Part shown: one piece after another, positions 45,272-55,194 of the stretch
Layout: every line of letters starts with the position of its first letter
Position numbering within the stretch: the stretch's first letter is position 1
Assembly: GCA_026126065.1 (NCBI GenBank)
Contig: JAHCJY010000004.1
Span: 310,001-374,000, forward strand
Direction of reading: 5' to 3'
Source: Bauldia sp.
GTDB lineage: Bacteria; Pseudomonadota; Alphaproteobacteria; Rhizobiales; Kaistiaceae
Length of the DNA: 64,000 nucleotides
Made by a program: the position numbers and the translations under genes
The notes under the pieces: model-generated
What the model saw: the letters and a program-made list of their open reading frames with translations, nothing else
Told to the model about the DNA's origin: nothing
Databases searched by the model: none

Positions 45272-46366
45272 CTAGATGGGGGTTCTGAGGTAGCGCCGCA
45301 TCTGGTCGTCCCCGACCTGCGCTTCCTCGACCAGCCGATAGCGCGGGCTGCGCTCGATGGCCGACAGCGCGTTGCCGTCGAGCGCACGCACGCCACCAGG
45401 GCCGACGACGACCGAAGCCCGGAAGAGGAAGACCTCGTCGGCGAGGTCGTTGCTGATCAGCGACGACGCGATGCGCGAGCCGCCTTCGACCAGCACGCGG
45501 GTCAGTCCGGCGGTTCCGAGCGCGTTGAACACGGCGACGATGTCGAGGCCGCCGGAGCCGGACCTGACGCGCAGCACGCGGGCGCCCGCTTCCGCGAGCG
45601 CCGCGACACCGGCGTCGTCGGCCCCCTCCCCGGCGACGATCCACAGCGGCACGTCGCGGGCGGACCTGACGAGATTGCTGTCGAGCCGGATGCGGGCGGT
45701 GGAATCGACTATGATGCGAACCGGTTCGGCCGGGGTCGCGCCCGCCTGCCGGAAGGTGAGGCGCGGGTCGTCCACGTCGACGGTGCCGATGCCCACGAGG
45801 ATGGCGTCATGCTCGGCGCGGATGCCCTGGACGCGGTCGAAGGTCGGCTTGCCGGTGATGAGCATGCGCTCGCCCTCGCGGCGGCCGATCATGCCGTCGG
45901 CCGAGACGGCAAGCTTCAGCGTCGCCCAGGGACGGCCGCGCGTGACGCGGCTGATGTGGCCGCCATGCGCCACCCGGGCCGCCGCCTCCAGCACGCCGGC
46001 GGTGACGTCTATGCCGGCCTCCTCCAGCCGGGCGATGCCGCGGCCGGCAACACGGGGATCGGGGTCGGTCATGGCAACCACCACACGCGCGACGCCGGCC
46101 GCCGCGAGGGCGTCGGCGCAGGGCGGCGTCAGCCCGTGATGCGAGCAGGGTTCGAGCGTGACGTAGACCGTGGCGCCGCGGGCCTCCTCGCCGGCCTGCG
46201 CCAGGGCTCGCACCTCGGCGTGTGGGCGTCCGCCCTTGGCCGTCCAGCCGCGTCCGACGATGCGCGGGCCGGCGCCTTCCATCTGGACGATGATCGCGCC
46301 CACGGCGGGGTTGGGCCAGGTGCGGCCAAGATTGCGCCGGCCGAGGCGAAGCGCCGCCGCCATCAT
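45272..46366 (-). CDS. ribD: Riboflavin biosynthesis deaminase/reductase RibD
   Basis: A bifunctional enzyme: an N-terminal cytidine-deaminase-type domain (HAEVRALAQ with zinc histidine and glutamate, then EPCSHHGLTPPC) and a C-terminal NADPH reductase (LKLAVSADGMIG, VEGGSRIASSLI). It performs the second and third steps of the riboflavin ring branch. ATG 46366 (MMAAALRLGRRN) gives 364 residues. The frame stays open to the end of nrdR, and a non-ATG start nearer the overlap with nrdR (about 46405) cannot be excluded. Confidence 0.94.
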   Translation of the reverse strand: MMAAALRLGRRNLGRTWPNPAVGAIIVQMEGAGPRIVGRGWTAKGGRPHAEVRALAQAGEEARGATVYVTLEPCSHHGLTPPCADALAAAGVARVVVAMTDPDPRVAGRGIARLEEAGIDVTAGVLEAAARVAHGGHISRVTRGRPWATLKLAVSADGMIGRREGERMLITGKPTFDRVQGIRAEHDAILVGIGTVDVDDPRLTFRQAGATPAEPVRIIVDSTARIRLDSNLVRSARDVPLWIVAGEGADDAGVAALAEAGARVLRVRSGSGGLDIVAVFNALGTAGLTRVLVEGGSRIASSLISNDLADEVFLFRASVVVGPGGVRALDGNALSAIERSPRYRLVEEAQVGDDQMRRYLRTPI

Positions 46367-46406
46367 GCGCCGGTCGAGCTCGGGGTCGGGGGCAGGCCCG
46401 GCCAGC

Positions 46407-46898
46407 TCAGTCCTCCGACGGGACGGAGGGTCGCTGGAGGTCCAGCGTCGGCTCCTTCGACAGTTCGTCGAGCACCGATTCGAAGTCCTTTGCCTCGCGG
46501 AAGTCGCGATAGACTGAGGCGAAGCGGACATAGGCAACGTCGTCTAGGCGCTTGAGCCCTTCCATGACGAGAAGGCCGATCTGGTCCGAGGTGACCTCGC
46601 CGTCGCCGTTCTCGAGCTGGCGAACGACGCCGTTGAGCATCCGCTCGACGCGGTCCGGCTCGACCTGGCGCTTGCGGAGCGCCACCTGCACCGAGCGGAC
46701 GAGCTTGTCGCGGTCGAAGGGCACGCGCCGGCCGCTCTTCTTCAGCACCGTCAGTTCGCGGAGCTGGATACGCTCGAAGGTGGTGAAGCGGCCGCCACAG
46801 ACGGCGCAAACCCGTCGCCGCCGGATCGAGGTGTTATCCCCCGACGGACGCGAGTCCTTCACCTGCGTGTCGTCGCTGCCGCAATAGGGGCACCGCAT
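46407..46898 (-). CDS. nrdR: Transcriptional repressor NrdR
   Basis: The zinc-ribbon/ATP-cone repressor of ribonucleotide reductase genes. The 163-residue protein begins [17 protein letters not shown], with CxxC at residues 3-6. The second pair is [13 protein letters not shown]. The ATP-cone follows, with [14 protein letters not shown] and the regulatory [23 protein letters not shown]. Located between glyA and ribD, its usual place. Confidence 0.96.
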   Translation of the reverse strand: MRCPYCGSDDTQVKDSRPSGDNTSIRRRRVCAVCGGRFTTFERIQLRELTVLKKSGRRVPFDRDKLVRSVQVALRKRQVEPDRVERMLNGVVRQLENGDGEVTSDQIGLLVMEGLKRLDDVAYVRFASVYRDFREAKDFESVLDELSKEPTLDLQRPSVPSED

Positions 46899-46923
46899 CC
46901 ACGGCCTCCGCAGCCAGACAGTC

Positions 46924-48204
46924 TCAGGCGACGCCGTAAATCGGGAACCGGCCCGCGAGCGACTTCACACGGGCCCGGACCGACGACTCGACGGCACCAT
47001 TGCCAGCATCGCCGTTGGCGACGAGCCCGTCGAGGGTTTCCCGGATCATGTCGCCGATCTCGGTGAACTCCTTCACCCCGAAGCCGCGCGTCGTGCCGGC
47101 CGGACTGCCGAGGCGGATACCCGAGGTGATCGCCGGCTTCTCCGGATCGAACGGCACGCCGTTCTTGTTGCAGGTAATGTTGGCGCGCCCGAGCGCAATC
47201 TCCGCGGCCTTGCCGGTGAGGCCCTTCGGCCGCAGGTCGACAAGGAGGAGGTGCGTGTCGGTCCCGCCCGAAACGACCTCGAGGCCGGCGCTGTACATCG
47301 CGTCGGCCAGCGCCTTGGCGTTCGCGATCACGTTGCCCGCGTAAGTCTTGAACTCGGGCCGGAGCGCCTCCCCGAACGCCACCGCCTTGCCCGCGATGAC
47401 GTGCATCAGCGGACCGCCCTGAAGGCCGGGGAAGACGGCCGAGTTGATCTTCTTCGCCACATCTTCGTCGTTGGTCAGCACCATGCCGCCGCGCGGGCCG
47501 CGAAGCGTCTTGTGCGTGGTCGTCGTCACGACATGGGCATGCGGCAGCGGATTCGGATAGAGGCCGGCGGCAACGAGGCCGGCGAAGTGGGCCATGTCCA
47601 CCATGAACAGCGCGCCGACCGAGTCCGCGATGGCGCGGAACGCCGCGAAATCGATGATGCGCGAATAGGCCGAGCCGCCGGCGATCATCACCTGCGGCTT
47701 CGACTGCCTGGCGATCGTCTCGACTTCGTCGAGGTCGATCTCGCCGTCCTGCTTCCGGACGCCGTACTGCACGGCATTGAACCACTTGCCGCTCATGTTC
47801 GGCGGGGCGCCGTGCGTAAGGTGGCCGCCGGCGGCAAGGCTCATGCCGAGGATCGTGTCGCCGGGCTTTGCGAGGGCGAGGAAGACGGCCTGGTTGGCCT
47901 GGCTGCCTGAATTCGGCTGGACATTGGCGTAGCCGGCGCCGAACAGCTGCTTGGCCCGCTCGATCGCAAGGTTTTCGGCGATGTCGACGAACTGGCAGCC
48001 GCCATAGTAGCGGCGGCCGGGATAGCCTTCGGCGTACTTGTTGGTGAGGACGGAGCCCTGCGCCTCGAGGACGGCGCGCGAGACGATGTTCTCCGACGCG
48101 ATCAGCTCGATCTCGTCGTTCTGCCGATGGAGCTCCTTCCCGATCGCATCGGCGATCTCGGGATCGCTCTCCGCCAGCGATGTGGTGAAGAAGCCACTGG
48201 TCAT
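46924..48204 (-). CDS. glyA: Serine hydroxymethyltransferase
   Basis: Interconverts serine and glycine with transfer of a one-carbon unit to tetrahydrofolate (PLP enzyme). The 426-residue sequence has [20 protein letters not shown], the [15 protein letters not shown] strand, and the PLP lysine in [18 protein letters not shown]. It ends in the usual helical region. ATG 48204 is preferred (AGGAG ten bases upstream); ATG 48213 is too close to the ribosome site. A large palindrome lies upstream, between it and parC. Confidence 0.97.
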   Translation of the reverse strand: MTSGFFTTSLAESDPEIADAIGKELHRQNDEIELIASENIVSRAVLEAQGSVLTNKYAEGYPGRRYYGGCQFVDIAENLAIERAKQLFGAGYANVQPNSGSQANQAVFLALAKPGDTILGMSLAAGGHLTHGAPPNMSGKWFNAVQYGVRKQDGEIDLDEVETIARQSKPQVMIAGGSAYSRIIDFAAFRAIADSVGALFMVDMAHFAGLVAAGLYPNPLPHAHVVTTTTHKTLRGPRGGMVLTNDEDVAKKINSAVFPGLQGGPLMHVIAGKAVAFGEALRPEFKTYAGNVIANAKALADAMYSAGLEVVSGGTDTHLLLVDLRPKGLTGKAAEIALGRANITCNKNGVPFDPEKPAITSGIRLGSPAGTTRGFGVKEFTEIGDMIRETLDGLVANGDAGNGAVESSVRARVKSLAGRFPIYGVA

Positions 48205-48352
48205 CGGGTGCATTCTCCTCTCGGCGCGCCGGAGGCGACCCGACGGTCGGCCGGCAGGGCCGCGCCTTAGCACAGGCGGTCCGGTGATGCCACGCGGCGC
48301 AATCGGGGCTGCCCTCCCCGCGGCGCACTACTTGGCGTCAGTTCCAACTTCC

Positions 48353-48490
48353 CCGTCGTTCCGGGGCGCGCAGCGGAACCCGGAACCCTTTGTTCCCGTG
48401 GCACGGCGAATCGCCGCGGGGTAGATCAGGCAAGGCCTTGCGAGCGGAACAAAGGGTTCCGGATCAGCCTTCGGCTGTCCGGAACGACGG
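48353..48490. repeat. Large imperfect palindrome between parC and glyA
   Basis: A 138-base inverted repeat. The outer arms are CCGTCGTTCCGG (48353-48364) and CCGGAACGACGG (48479-48490). The inner arms are CCGGAACCCTTTGTTCC (about 48380-48396) and its reverse complement GGAACAAAGGGTTCCGG (about 48446-48462). A smaller hairpin forms the centre. It occupies most of the 313-base gene-free gap at 48205-48517. Its layout resembles the repeat family in which arms carry GGAACCCTTTGTTCC, known as an intergenic dispersed type in Rhizobiales. I saw no gene in the gap. Confidence 0.72.
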
Positions 48491-48517
48491 TGAACGCAAA
48501 GTTCCGGTGCTCTCGTC

Positions 48518-50767
48518 TCAGGGGAGCGACGGCGTGCCGAACGTATTCGTCCGCGGGAAGCCTGTCGGAGGCAGGCGGCCAGCCTGGGCTCTGTCGCCGA
48601 TCCACTCGCGAAGGTCGTCCATCGAGCGCGTGAAACTGCGGCCGGAGCTGTCGATCCAGGTCAGGCCGGTCGCTCCGGCGAAGACGCGCGCATCGGAGAC
48701 GGTGCCGTCCTTGTAGCGCTGGAGGCGGACGCCCTTGCCGCGCGGCAGTTCCGGCACCTCGGCCAGCGGGAAGACCAGCAGTTTCCGGTTCTCGCCGATG
48801 ATGGCGACCTGATCGCCGCGCGCGGCGACGACGAGGCGCGCCTCGAACGGCGCATCGACGGTCATCACCGCCTTGCCCTTGCGGGTATTGGCGACGACAT
48901 CGGACTCCGCCACGACGAAGCCGCGGCCCTCGGTCGATACCAGCAGGAGCTTCCGCTCCGGATCGTGCGCAAACACCGAGACGATGTCCTCGCCGTCGGC
49001 GAGGTCGGCCATCAGGCGGATCGGCTCGCCCTGCCCCTTGCCGCCCGGAAGTCCGTCGGCGCCGAGCGTGTAGAAGCGGCCGGCGGTCGAGAAGACGAGG
49101 AGCTTGTCGGTCGTCTGGGCGTGGAAGGCGGTGCGGAGTTCGTCGCCGGTCTTGAAGGTCAGGCCGGAAAAGTCAGCGATATGGCCCTTCATCGCCCGGA
49201 TCCAGCCGAGGCGGGAGACGATGACGGTGATCGGCTCGCGCTCGATCATCGCCATTTCGATGTCGCTCACCGCATGGGTCGGCGCGACCGCGAATGTCGT
49301 ACGGCGTTTCCCGAGCGGCGTGTCCGGCCCGAAGGCCTTCTTCACCTCGCCAACCTGCCAGGCGACCGTCGCCCACTGCTTCTCGGGCGAGGCCAGGAGC
49401 GTCTCGATCTGCCCCTGCTCCAAAGTGAGTGCGTCGTGCTCGGTGCGGATTTCCGCCTCTTCGAGCTTGCGGAGGTTGCGAAGCCGCATGTTGAGGATGG
49501 CTTCGGCCTGGTTCTCCGTCAGCGCGAAGGTGGCGACCAGAACCTCCTTCGGCTCGTCCTCGTAGCGGATGATGCGGATCACCTCGTCGAGGTTGAGGTA
49601 GGCGACAAGGAAGCCGCTGAGGAGTTCGAGGCGCGCCCTGATCTTCTCGAGGCGGAACTCGGACCTGCGGATGAGGACGACGCGGCGGTGCTCGAGCCAT
49701 TCGAGGAGGATCGCGCCGAGCGGCATGACCTTCGGCACCACGCCGCGCGACAGCACGTTCATGTTGAGCGAGATGCGCGATTCGAGATCGGTCAGCTTGA
49801 ACAGCGATTCCATGAGGATCGCCGCATCCACGGTGCGCGATTTCGGCTCCAGCACGACGCGGATGTCGTCGGTCGATTCGTCCCTGATATCGGCAAGGAG
49901 CGGCAGGCGCTTGTTCTGCAGCAGCTCGGCGATGTGCTCGATGAGCTTCGACTTCTGGACCTGGTACGGGATCTCGGTGACGACGACGACGTAGCCACCG
50001 CGACCCAGTTCCTCCTTGTCCCAGCGCGCGCGGACACGAAAACCGCCGCGGCCGGTGCGGTAGGCTTCGCGGATCGCGGCCGGCTCGTCGATGATGATGC
50101 CGCCGGTCGGGAAATCCGGGCCGGGCACGAAATCGACAAGCTTCTCGATCGTGGCGTTCGGGTGCTTGATGAGGTGGAGCGCGGCGTCGCACAGCTCGGC
50201 CGCGTTGTGCGGCGGGATCGACGTCGCCATGCCGACGGCGATACCGGCAGATCCGTTGGCGAGGAGGTTCGGGAACGCGCCCGGAAGGACGATCGGCTCC
50301 TTCTCCTCGCCATCATACGTCTCGCGGAAGTCGACCGCGTTCTCGTCGATGCCGTCGAGAAGGAGGCCTGCGACCTCCGTCATGCGCGCTTCGGTGTACC
50401 GCATCGCCGCGGCGTTATCGCCGTCGATGTTGCCGAAATTGCCCTGCCCGTCGACGAGCGGATAGCGGACCGCGAATTCCTGCGCGAGGCGGACGAGCGC
50501 GTCGTAGACCGACTGGTCGCCGTGCGGATGATATTTGCCGATGACGTCGCCGACGACGCGGGCGCTCTTCTTGAAGCCCGAGCCCGGATCGAGCCGGAGC
50601 TGGCGCATGGCATAGAGAATGCGGCGGTGGACCGGCTTCAGCCCGTCGCGCGCATCCGGCAGCGCGCGGTGCATGATCGTCGAGAGTGCGTAGGCAAGAT
50701 AGCGCTCCTCGAGCGCTGCCCTGAGGTCGACGCCTTCGATCCTGCCCGGAATCAACTCGGTTCCCAT
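48518..50767 (-). CDS. parC: DNA topoisomerase IV subunit A
   Basis: The decatenating type IIA topoisomerase subunit of 749 residues. The N-terminus [37 protein letters not shown] is the gyrase A/ParC winged region. The catalytic tyrosine is in [14 protein letters not shown]. The coiled-coil gate and a C-terminal beta-propeller follow (shorter than in GyrA and without its GyrA-box). This supports ParC rather than GyrA. The partner parE is not in the window. Confidence 0.93.
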   Translation of the reverse strand: MGTELIPGRIEGVDLRAALEERYLAYALSTIMHRALPDARDGLKPVHRRILYAMRQLRLDPGSGFKKSARVVGDVIGKYHPHGDQSVYDALVRLAQEFAVRYPLVDGQGNFGNIDGDNAAAMRYTEARMTEVAGLLLDGIDENAVDFRETYDGEEKEPIVLPGAFPNLLANGSAGIAVGMATSIPPHNAAELCDAALHLIKHPNATIEKLVDFVPGPDFPTGGIIIDEPAAIREAYRTGRGGFRVRARWDKEELGRGGYVVVVTEIPYQVQKSKLIEHIAELLQNKRLPLLADIRDESTDDIRVVLEPKSRTVDAAILMESLFKLTDLESRISLNMNVLSRGVVPKVMPLGAILLEWLEHRRVVLIRRSEFRLEKIRARLELLSGFLVAYLNLDEVIRIIRYEDEPKEVLVATFALTENQAEAILNMRLRNLRKLEEAEIRTEHDALTLEQGQIETLLASPEKQWATVAWQVGEVKKAFGPDTPLGKRRTTFAVAPTHAVSDIEMAMIEREPITVIVSRLGWIRAMKGHIADFSGLTFKTGDELRTAFHAQTTDKLLVFSTAGRFYTLGADGLPGGKGQGEPIRLMADLADGEDIVSVFAHDPERKLLLVSTEGRGFVVAESDVVANTRKGKAVMTVDAPFEARLVVAARGDQVAIIGENRKLLVFPLAEVPELPRGKGVRLQRYKDGTVSDARVFAGATGLTWIDSSGRSFTRSMDDLREWIGDRAQAGRLPPTGFPRTNTFGTPSLP

Positions 50768-50906
50768 TTGTTCCCATTATCGGCCGGGCCGGCGGCGGGC
50801 AAGGAAGGCAACGTCGCGGGCACGCGTTTCGCTGCTTGCCCCCGCCTGCCGGACTCGTCGCGGACGGGGTTGTCGCGGCAGCCCGCCGGATCGAGGCCGC
50901 GGGGGC

Positions 50907-51629
50907 TCAGCCGAGCGCTCCGATGATGGCGAGGAGGCGTTCTCGCGCCGGCGACGGCTCGATGCCGCGCGGCTCGTGGACGTGGCGGGCGAGAAAGTAG
51001 CCGGTCAGGGCGAAAGCGTCGCGGAGATCCTCGGCGTTCGGGGATACCGACCTTGTCGTCAGGAACGCAGGAAGCGCCAGGAGTCTCCCGTGATAGGGGG
51101 AGCCGGCGCTGCGACTGACGGCGCGGCCGGTCTTCGGCGAGACATAGGCGAGGTCGTCATTTGTCCCGGTGGCAGCGCACGTGCCGAGGTCGAGGCCAAA
51201 ACCCAGCTCGTTGAGGATCGCGAGTTCGTAGCGGACGAGGAGTTCGCCGGCGGCGATCGGGGAATCGAGGGCGTCGAGAATCGCGCCGAGCGTCTCGTAG
51301 AGGGCGGGATGCGGGTCGCGCTCCGGCAGCAGGCGCAGGAGGGTGCCGAGCATCTGGATGCCGTAAATGCCGGTCGATCCGGCCATCAGCGCGCTCGCCC
51401 GCTCCGTGACAGGCTCGGTGACGAACGTGCCGAGGTGCTCGTCGAGCCGCGCGCGCCATACGACTGTGACCGTGTTGCCGGCCTGGAGGAAGGGCTGCTG
51501 CTTCCGCGAGCGCCCGCCATGCACCAGGCCGAGATGCCTGCCGTGCCCGCGCGTCATAAGTTCGAGGATGAGGCTCGTCTCCCCGTGACGGCGCGTCGCC
51601 AGGATGATGCCTTCGTCGGACCACTGCAT
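50907..51629 (-). CDS. recO: DNA repair protein RecO
   Basis: Loads RecA onto SSB-coated DNA in gap repair. The 240-residue sequence has the OB-fold start [41 protein letters not shown]. The helical second half holds FYGIQML-type [18 protein letters not shown]. Cysteines that form a zinc site in some RecO proteins are reduced here. It is divergent from the AAC(3) gene. In relatives it usually follows era directly; here an acetyltransferase and an accessory gene lie between. Confidence 0.92.
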   Translation of the reverse strand: MQWSDEGIILATRRHGETSLILELMTRGHGRHLGLVHGGRSRKQQPFLQAGNTVTVVWRARLDEHLGTFVTEPVTERASALMAGSTGIYGIQMLGTLLRLLPERDPHPALYETLGAILDALDSPIAAGELLVRYELAILNELGFGLDLGTCAATGTNDDLAYVSPKTGRAVSRSAGSPYHGRLLALPAFLTTRSVSPNAEDLRDAFALTGYFLARHVHEPRGIEPSPARERLLAIIGALG

Positions 51630-51670
51630 AGTGCCGGAGTATAGCGCTTCCCGACCCCGCGAGCACCGAC

Positions 51671-52489
51671 ATGCCCGTCTCCCGCGCCGATCTCATTGCC
51701 GATCTCCGTCGCCTCGGCGTCGCACCGGGGCAGAGCGTGATGATCCATGCCTCGGTGCGGGCGATCGGCCCGGTGTTCGGCGGTCCCGACCAGATTCACC
51801 TCGCGGTGGCCGACGCCGTCGGGCCGGAGGGCGGCGTGCTGATGTATCTCAGCGTCCCGGACGGGATGGACGACATCGGCCGGGGCGTGTTCCCGGCCGA
51901 GGAAGAAGTCGCCATGCGCCAGAACATGCCGCCTTTCGACCCGGCCACGGCGCGGGCGGCCCGCGACCACGGCGTACTGGCGGAGTTCTTCCGGACGTGG
52001 CCGGGCACAATCATCACGCCGCATCCGACGCGGTTCGGGGCTCGTGGCGGTAAGGCTTCGGCCCTGCTCGCGGACCAGCCGTGGGACTTTGCGCTGGGTG
52101 CCGGCTCGCCACTCGACCATCTGTGCGCGGATGGCGGCAAGGTCCTCCTCCTTGGCTCCGACCACGACGCGGTGACGCTGCTCCACTACGCCGAGCACAT
52201 TGCGGATTTCCCCGACAAGATCATCACGCGATTCGAAGTGCCGATGCTGCGGGACGGCGAGCGGGTGTGGATGCCCTGCCTCGAGGTCGATTCGAACCGG
52301 GCGCATGCGAGTTGGCCGGACCGGTTCTTCGCGACGATCGTCGATCGGTTCGTTGAGGCGCGCGTGGGGGCGGGCGAGGCGAAGGTCGGGCGCGTGGGTG
52401 GGGCAGAGTGTGTGCTGCTCGATGCGGCGGCGCTGGTCGCTTTCGCGGTGCCCATCATGGAGGCTCAGGCGAAAAGCCAAGGCGTCTGA
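51671..52489 (+). CDS. Aminoglycoside N(3)-acetyltransferase family protein
   Basis: A 272-residue member of the AAC(3) family: [17 protein letters not shown] near the N-terminus (acetyl-CoA binding), [16 protein letters not shown], and [36 protein letters not shown]. Enzymes of this fold acetylate aminoglycosides at N3, but chromosomal members often act on unknown small substrates. Resistance is therefore possible but not shown. The GC-rich composition equals the core genome. ATG 51671 follows a weak site. Confidence 0.9.
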   Translation: MPVSRADLIADLRRLGVAPGQSVMIHASVRAIGPVFGGPDQIHLAVADAVGPEGGVLMYLSVPDGMDDIGRGVFPAEEEVAMRQNMPPFDPATARAARDHGVLAEFFRTWPGTIITPHPTRFGARGGKASALLADQPWDFALGAGSPLDHLCADGGKVLLLGSDHDAVTLLHYAEHIADFPDKIITRFEVPMLRDGERVWMPCLEVDSNRAHASWPDRFFATIVDRFVEARVGAGEAKVGRVGGAECVLLDAAALVAFAVPIMEAQAKSQGV

Positions 52490-52605
52490 GTGTCACAAAA
52501 TCAGTCAGTCGCTATCCAGACCACGGCCAACTCAGCAGGAGCGTGCACCCTTTGGTCTGTGTTAGCTGTGCGAGTTGGAGAGAGGCAAACCAGCCGAGGG
52601 TTGTG

Positions 52606-53553
52606 GTGAAGAAACCTGTTCCCGGCATATCGCGTTCGAAGACCAAGTCTAGCAAGAAGACCTCCGAACGTAGGCCGCAGACGCCCATCTCGCTCTCGGC
52701 AAGCGCAGGTGTTGAAGCTTCCGCTCGCTACGTTCGCGAGCGCAAGACGACCGAGGTCATTCCGCCTGACGTCACGCGAGCAAAGTCCCGCGCTTGGCTC
52801 GATCTGATCTCGCCCATCACGGAGTGGGCGGGTCTGAAAGGTGACAAGCTTCGCCACAAGCGCGATCTGCTTCGACTGCAGCGGGAAGACACTCTTACTC
52901 AGATTGTCTCGCGCGCAATGGAACAAGTAGGAGGCAGTCCCACGAGACCCGTTCCAGTAAAGTTCTTGGTCCCGTTTCTTGAGCAAGCGTCTCTGGAAGA
53001 ACCCGACTCAGCTCTCGTCGAACTGTGGGCGAATTTGCTGGCGACTGCAGCTGAAGAATATGATCCTAGACACGTTCATTTTTCCAGCATCATGTCGCAA
53101 ATTTCTTCAAACCAAGCTTCGGCATTTCGAACACTCCTATTCGTCACCAGCGAACGGGATTTGGAGTTCGCACGAGATGCAGTGACGCAGGATTACCTTC
53201 CGCAGAGGATTCAGCGCTTTCTAGTGGAAAGCCTCCGCGGCCGGGAGGCCAATGTTAGTATTGATAGCTTCCTAAGTGCCGTTGAAGCTGTCTTCAATAT
53301 TCACGGGATTGAAGTAGTGTACATATCGGTAAATGAAGGCGACGCATCATACGAATCTGACCTATGGTACTCCAATTATTCCGACTCCACGGAGGCTGAC
53401 TATGAAATACTTGAGGCGGTTGGACTAGTTCGACGCGTTGAGGCTGAAGTGTCAATCGGAAGGTTCGAGCTGTACGGGGCCTACTATGCAATGACTGCCC
53501 TCGGATATCACTTTGCCAAGGCCTGCAAGGTGTTTGTGTCTGAATCGGTATGA
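52606..53553 (+). CDS. Abi-alpha (DUF4393) family protein, possible phage-defence factor
   Basis: A 315-residue protein with a basic N-terminus (SRSKTKSSKKTSERR, residues 9-23) and a helical core. The core section VKFLVPFLEQASLEEPDSALVELWANLLATAAE (residues 118-150, key residues FLEQASLEE and LWANLLA) matches the Abi-alpha/DUF4393 family, which has been linked to abortive infection. That section is followed by HVHFSSIMSQIS. The rest is strand- and aromatic-rich. GTG 52606 is preferred (GAGGG five bases upstream). Codon use is distinctly AT-richer than its neighbours, and the gene ends one base before era, so it is probably acquired. Defence is inferred from family and context, not shown. Confidence 0.78.
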   Translation: MKKPVPGISRSKTKSSKKTSERRPQTPISLSASAGVEASARYVRERKTTEVIPPDVTRAKSRAWLDLISPITEWAGLKGDKLRHKRDLLRLQREDTLTQIVSRAMEQVGGSPTRPVPVKFLVPFLEQASLEEPDSALVELWANLLATAAEEYDPRHVHFSSIMSQISSNQASAFRTLLFVTSERDLEFARDAVTQDYLPQRIQRFLVESLRGREANVSIDSFLSAVEAVFNIHGIEVVYISVNEGDASYESDLWYSNYSDSTEADYEILEAVGLVRRVEAEVSIGRFELYGAYYAMTALGYHFAKACKVFVSESV

Positions 53554-53554
53554 C

Positions 53555-54484
53555 TCAGTCCTTCGGGAATTCGATGCCCATCTCGCGGTAGCGTTCGGGG
53601 TCGTCGCCCCATTTCTCGCGGACTTTCACGAACAGGAACAGGTGGATCGGCCGGTCCGCGGCTTCCGCGATGTCCTTCCGCGCGGCCATCGAGATCGCCT
53701 TGATGGTCTCGCCGCCCTTGCCGAGAACGATCTTGCGGTGGCCCTCGCGTGTGACGAAGATCGTCTGCTCGATGCGGGCGGAGCCGTCGGGCCGATCCTC
53801 CCACGAGGCGGTCTCGACCGTCAGCGAATAGGGCAATTCCTCATGGAGGCGGAGGAACAGCTTCTCGCGGGTGATCTCGGCGGCAAGGTTGCGGAGCGGG
53901 AGGTCGGAGACCTCGTCCTCCGGGTAGAGCCACGGACCCGATGGCACCATCGCCGCAAGGCCGTCCATGAGGTCGCCGCAGCCGTCGCCGTTCAGCGCCG
54001 AGATCATGTAGACGCGCTCGAAGATCACGCGCTTCGAGACCTCGTCGGCAATCTGCAGGAGCTTTGGCCGGTCGACCGAATCCACCTTGTTGAGGAGGAG
54101 GATCTTTGGCTGGCGGACCTCGCCGAGCCGGTCGACGATCGCGTTCGTCTCGGGATCGATGCCGCGGGCCGCATCGATGAGCAGCGCCACGATGTCGGCA
54201 TCCCTGGCGCCGCCCCAGGCGGTGTCGACCATGGCGCGGTCGAGCCGGCGGCGCGGGCTGAAGATACCGGGCGTGTCGATGAAGATGATCTGGGAGGCGC
54301 CGCGCATGGCGATGCCGCGGACGATCGATCGCGTCGTCTGCACCTTGTGGGTCACGATCGAGACCTTGGTGCCGACGAGCTGATTGATCAGCGTCGACTT
54401 CCCGGCGTTCGGCGCGCCGATCAGTGCGACGAAGCCACAGCGGGTTGCCGGCACTGCGGAGCCGGGCTGGTCTTCCGTCGTCAT
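53555..54484 (-). CDS. era: GTPase Era
   Basis: A KH-domain GTPase for 16S rRNA maturation and 30S assembly. The 309-residue protein has the P-loop GAPNAGKSTLINQLVG, switch and G3 motif DTPGI, G4 NKVD, and the C-terminal KH domain KIVLGKGGETIKAI with LFLFVKVREKW. ATG 54484 overlaps the rnc stop. Its stop meets that of the convergent Abi-alpha gene. Confidence 0.97.
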   Translation of the reverse strand: MTTEDQPGSAVPATRCGFVALIGAPNAGKSTLINQLVGTKVSIVTHKVQTTRSIVRGIAMRGASQIIFIDTPGIFSPRRRLDRAMVDTAWGGARDADIVALLIDAARGIDPETNAIVDRLGEVRQPKILLLNKVDSVDRPKLLQIADEVSKRVIFERVYMISALNGDGCGDLMDGLAAMVPSGPWLYPEDEVSDLPLRNLAAEITREKLFLRLHEELPYSLTVETASWEDRPDGSARIEQTIFVTREGHRKIVLGKGGETIKAISMAARKDIAEAADRPIHLFLFVKVREKWGDDPERYREMGIEFPKD

Positions 54485-55194
54485 TGGGTCGCCTTCCACT
54501 GTCCTTCGCGGATCAGCACCTCGCGCGCGGCGGCCTGCTCGGCCTCGCGCTTGGACGATCCCTCGCCACGGCCGGGCTCGTAGCCGGCCAGCGTGACGCC
54601 GACCGCGAAGCGCGGCGCGTGATGCGGCCCGCTCCGTTCTAGCACGGCGTAGTGTGGCGGCGGCAGGCCGCGGCCCTGCATCCATTCCTGGAGCGCCGAC
54701 TTGGCATCGCGCAGGGGACCGTTGAGGTTCGCCATCCGCGGGCTCCAGTGGCGCTCGATCAGTCGGCGGGCCGGATCGAGGCCACCGTCGAGATAGACCG
54801 CGCCGATCACCGCCTCGCAGACGTCGCCGAGAATGGTCGCCTTCATGCGGCCGCCCGAGCGCGCCTCGCCCTCGCCGAGGAGAAGCGCCTCGCCGATGCC
54901 GAGTTCCTGCGCCACCTCGGCGCAGGTCTCGTTGCGGACGAGTGCGTTGAGACGGCGCGCGAGCTCGCCTTCCGCCGCCCGTGGATGCGCGGCCGAGAGC
55001 ATCTCGGCGACCACGAGCGCGAGGACGCGGTCGCCGAGGAATTCGAGGCGCTGGTAGCTGCCGTTCGGACCGAGGCTCAATTCCGCCGCCGCGCTGTCAT
55101 GTGTGAGGGCGCGGCCGAGCAGCTCGGCCGACGCGAACCGGTGGCCGATGCGATCCTGCAAAGCCTCGATGACGGTGTCGGGAGAGCGGCTCAC
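54481..55194 (-). CDS. rnc: Ribonuclease III
   Basis: Double-strand RNA endonuclease for rRNA and mRNA processing. The 237-residue protein has the catalytic signature RLEFLGDRVLALVVAEM, GDVCEAVIGAVYLDGG with the second acidic cluster, and a C-terminal dsRNA-binding domain (DAKSALQEWMQGRG). GTG 55194 overlaps the lepB stop (GTGA) and is taken as the start. The stop overlaps era by four bases. Confidence 0.96.
   Translation of the reverse strand: MSRSPDTVIEALQDRIGHRFASAELLGRALTHDSAAAELSLGPNGSYQRLEFLGDRVLALVVAEMLSAAHPRAAEGELARRLNALVRNETCAEVAQELGIGEALLLGEGEARSGGRMKATILGDVCEAVIGAVYLDGGLDPARRLIERHWSPRMANLNGPLRDAKSALQEWMQGRGLPPPHYAVLERSGPHHAPRFAVGVTLAGYEPGRGEGSSKREAEQAAAREVLIREGQWKATQ

Noticed and set aside
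48965-50926. A 653-codon plus-strand open frame opposite parC
   Set aside because: Antisense of parC with shadow-type composition and no ribosome site.
51671-52489. AAC(3) gene as an acquired resistance gene
   Set aside because: Its composition matches the core genome and no mobile element is linked, so it is better treated as a chromosomal family member of unknown substrate.
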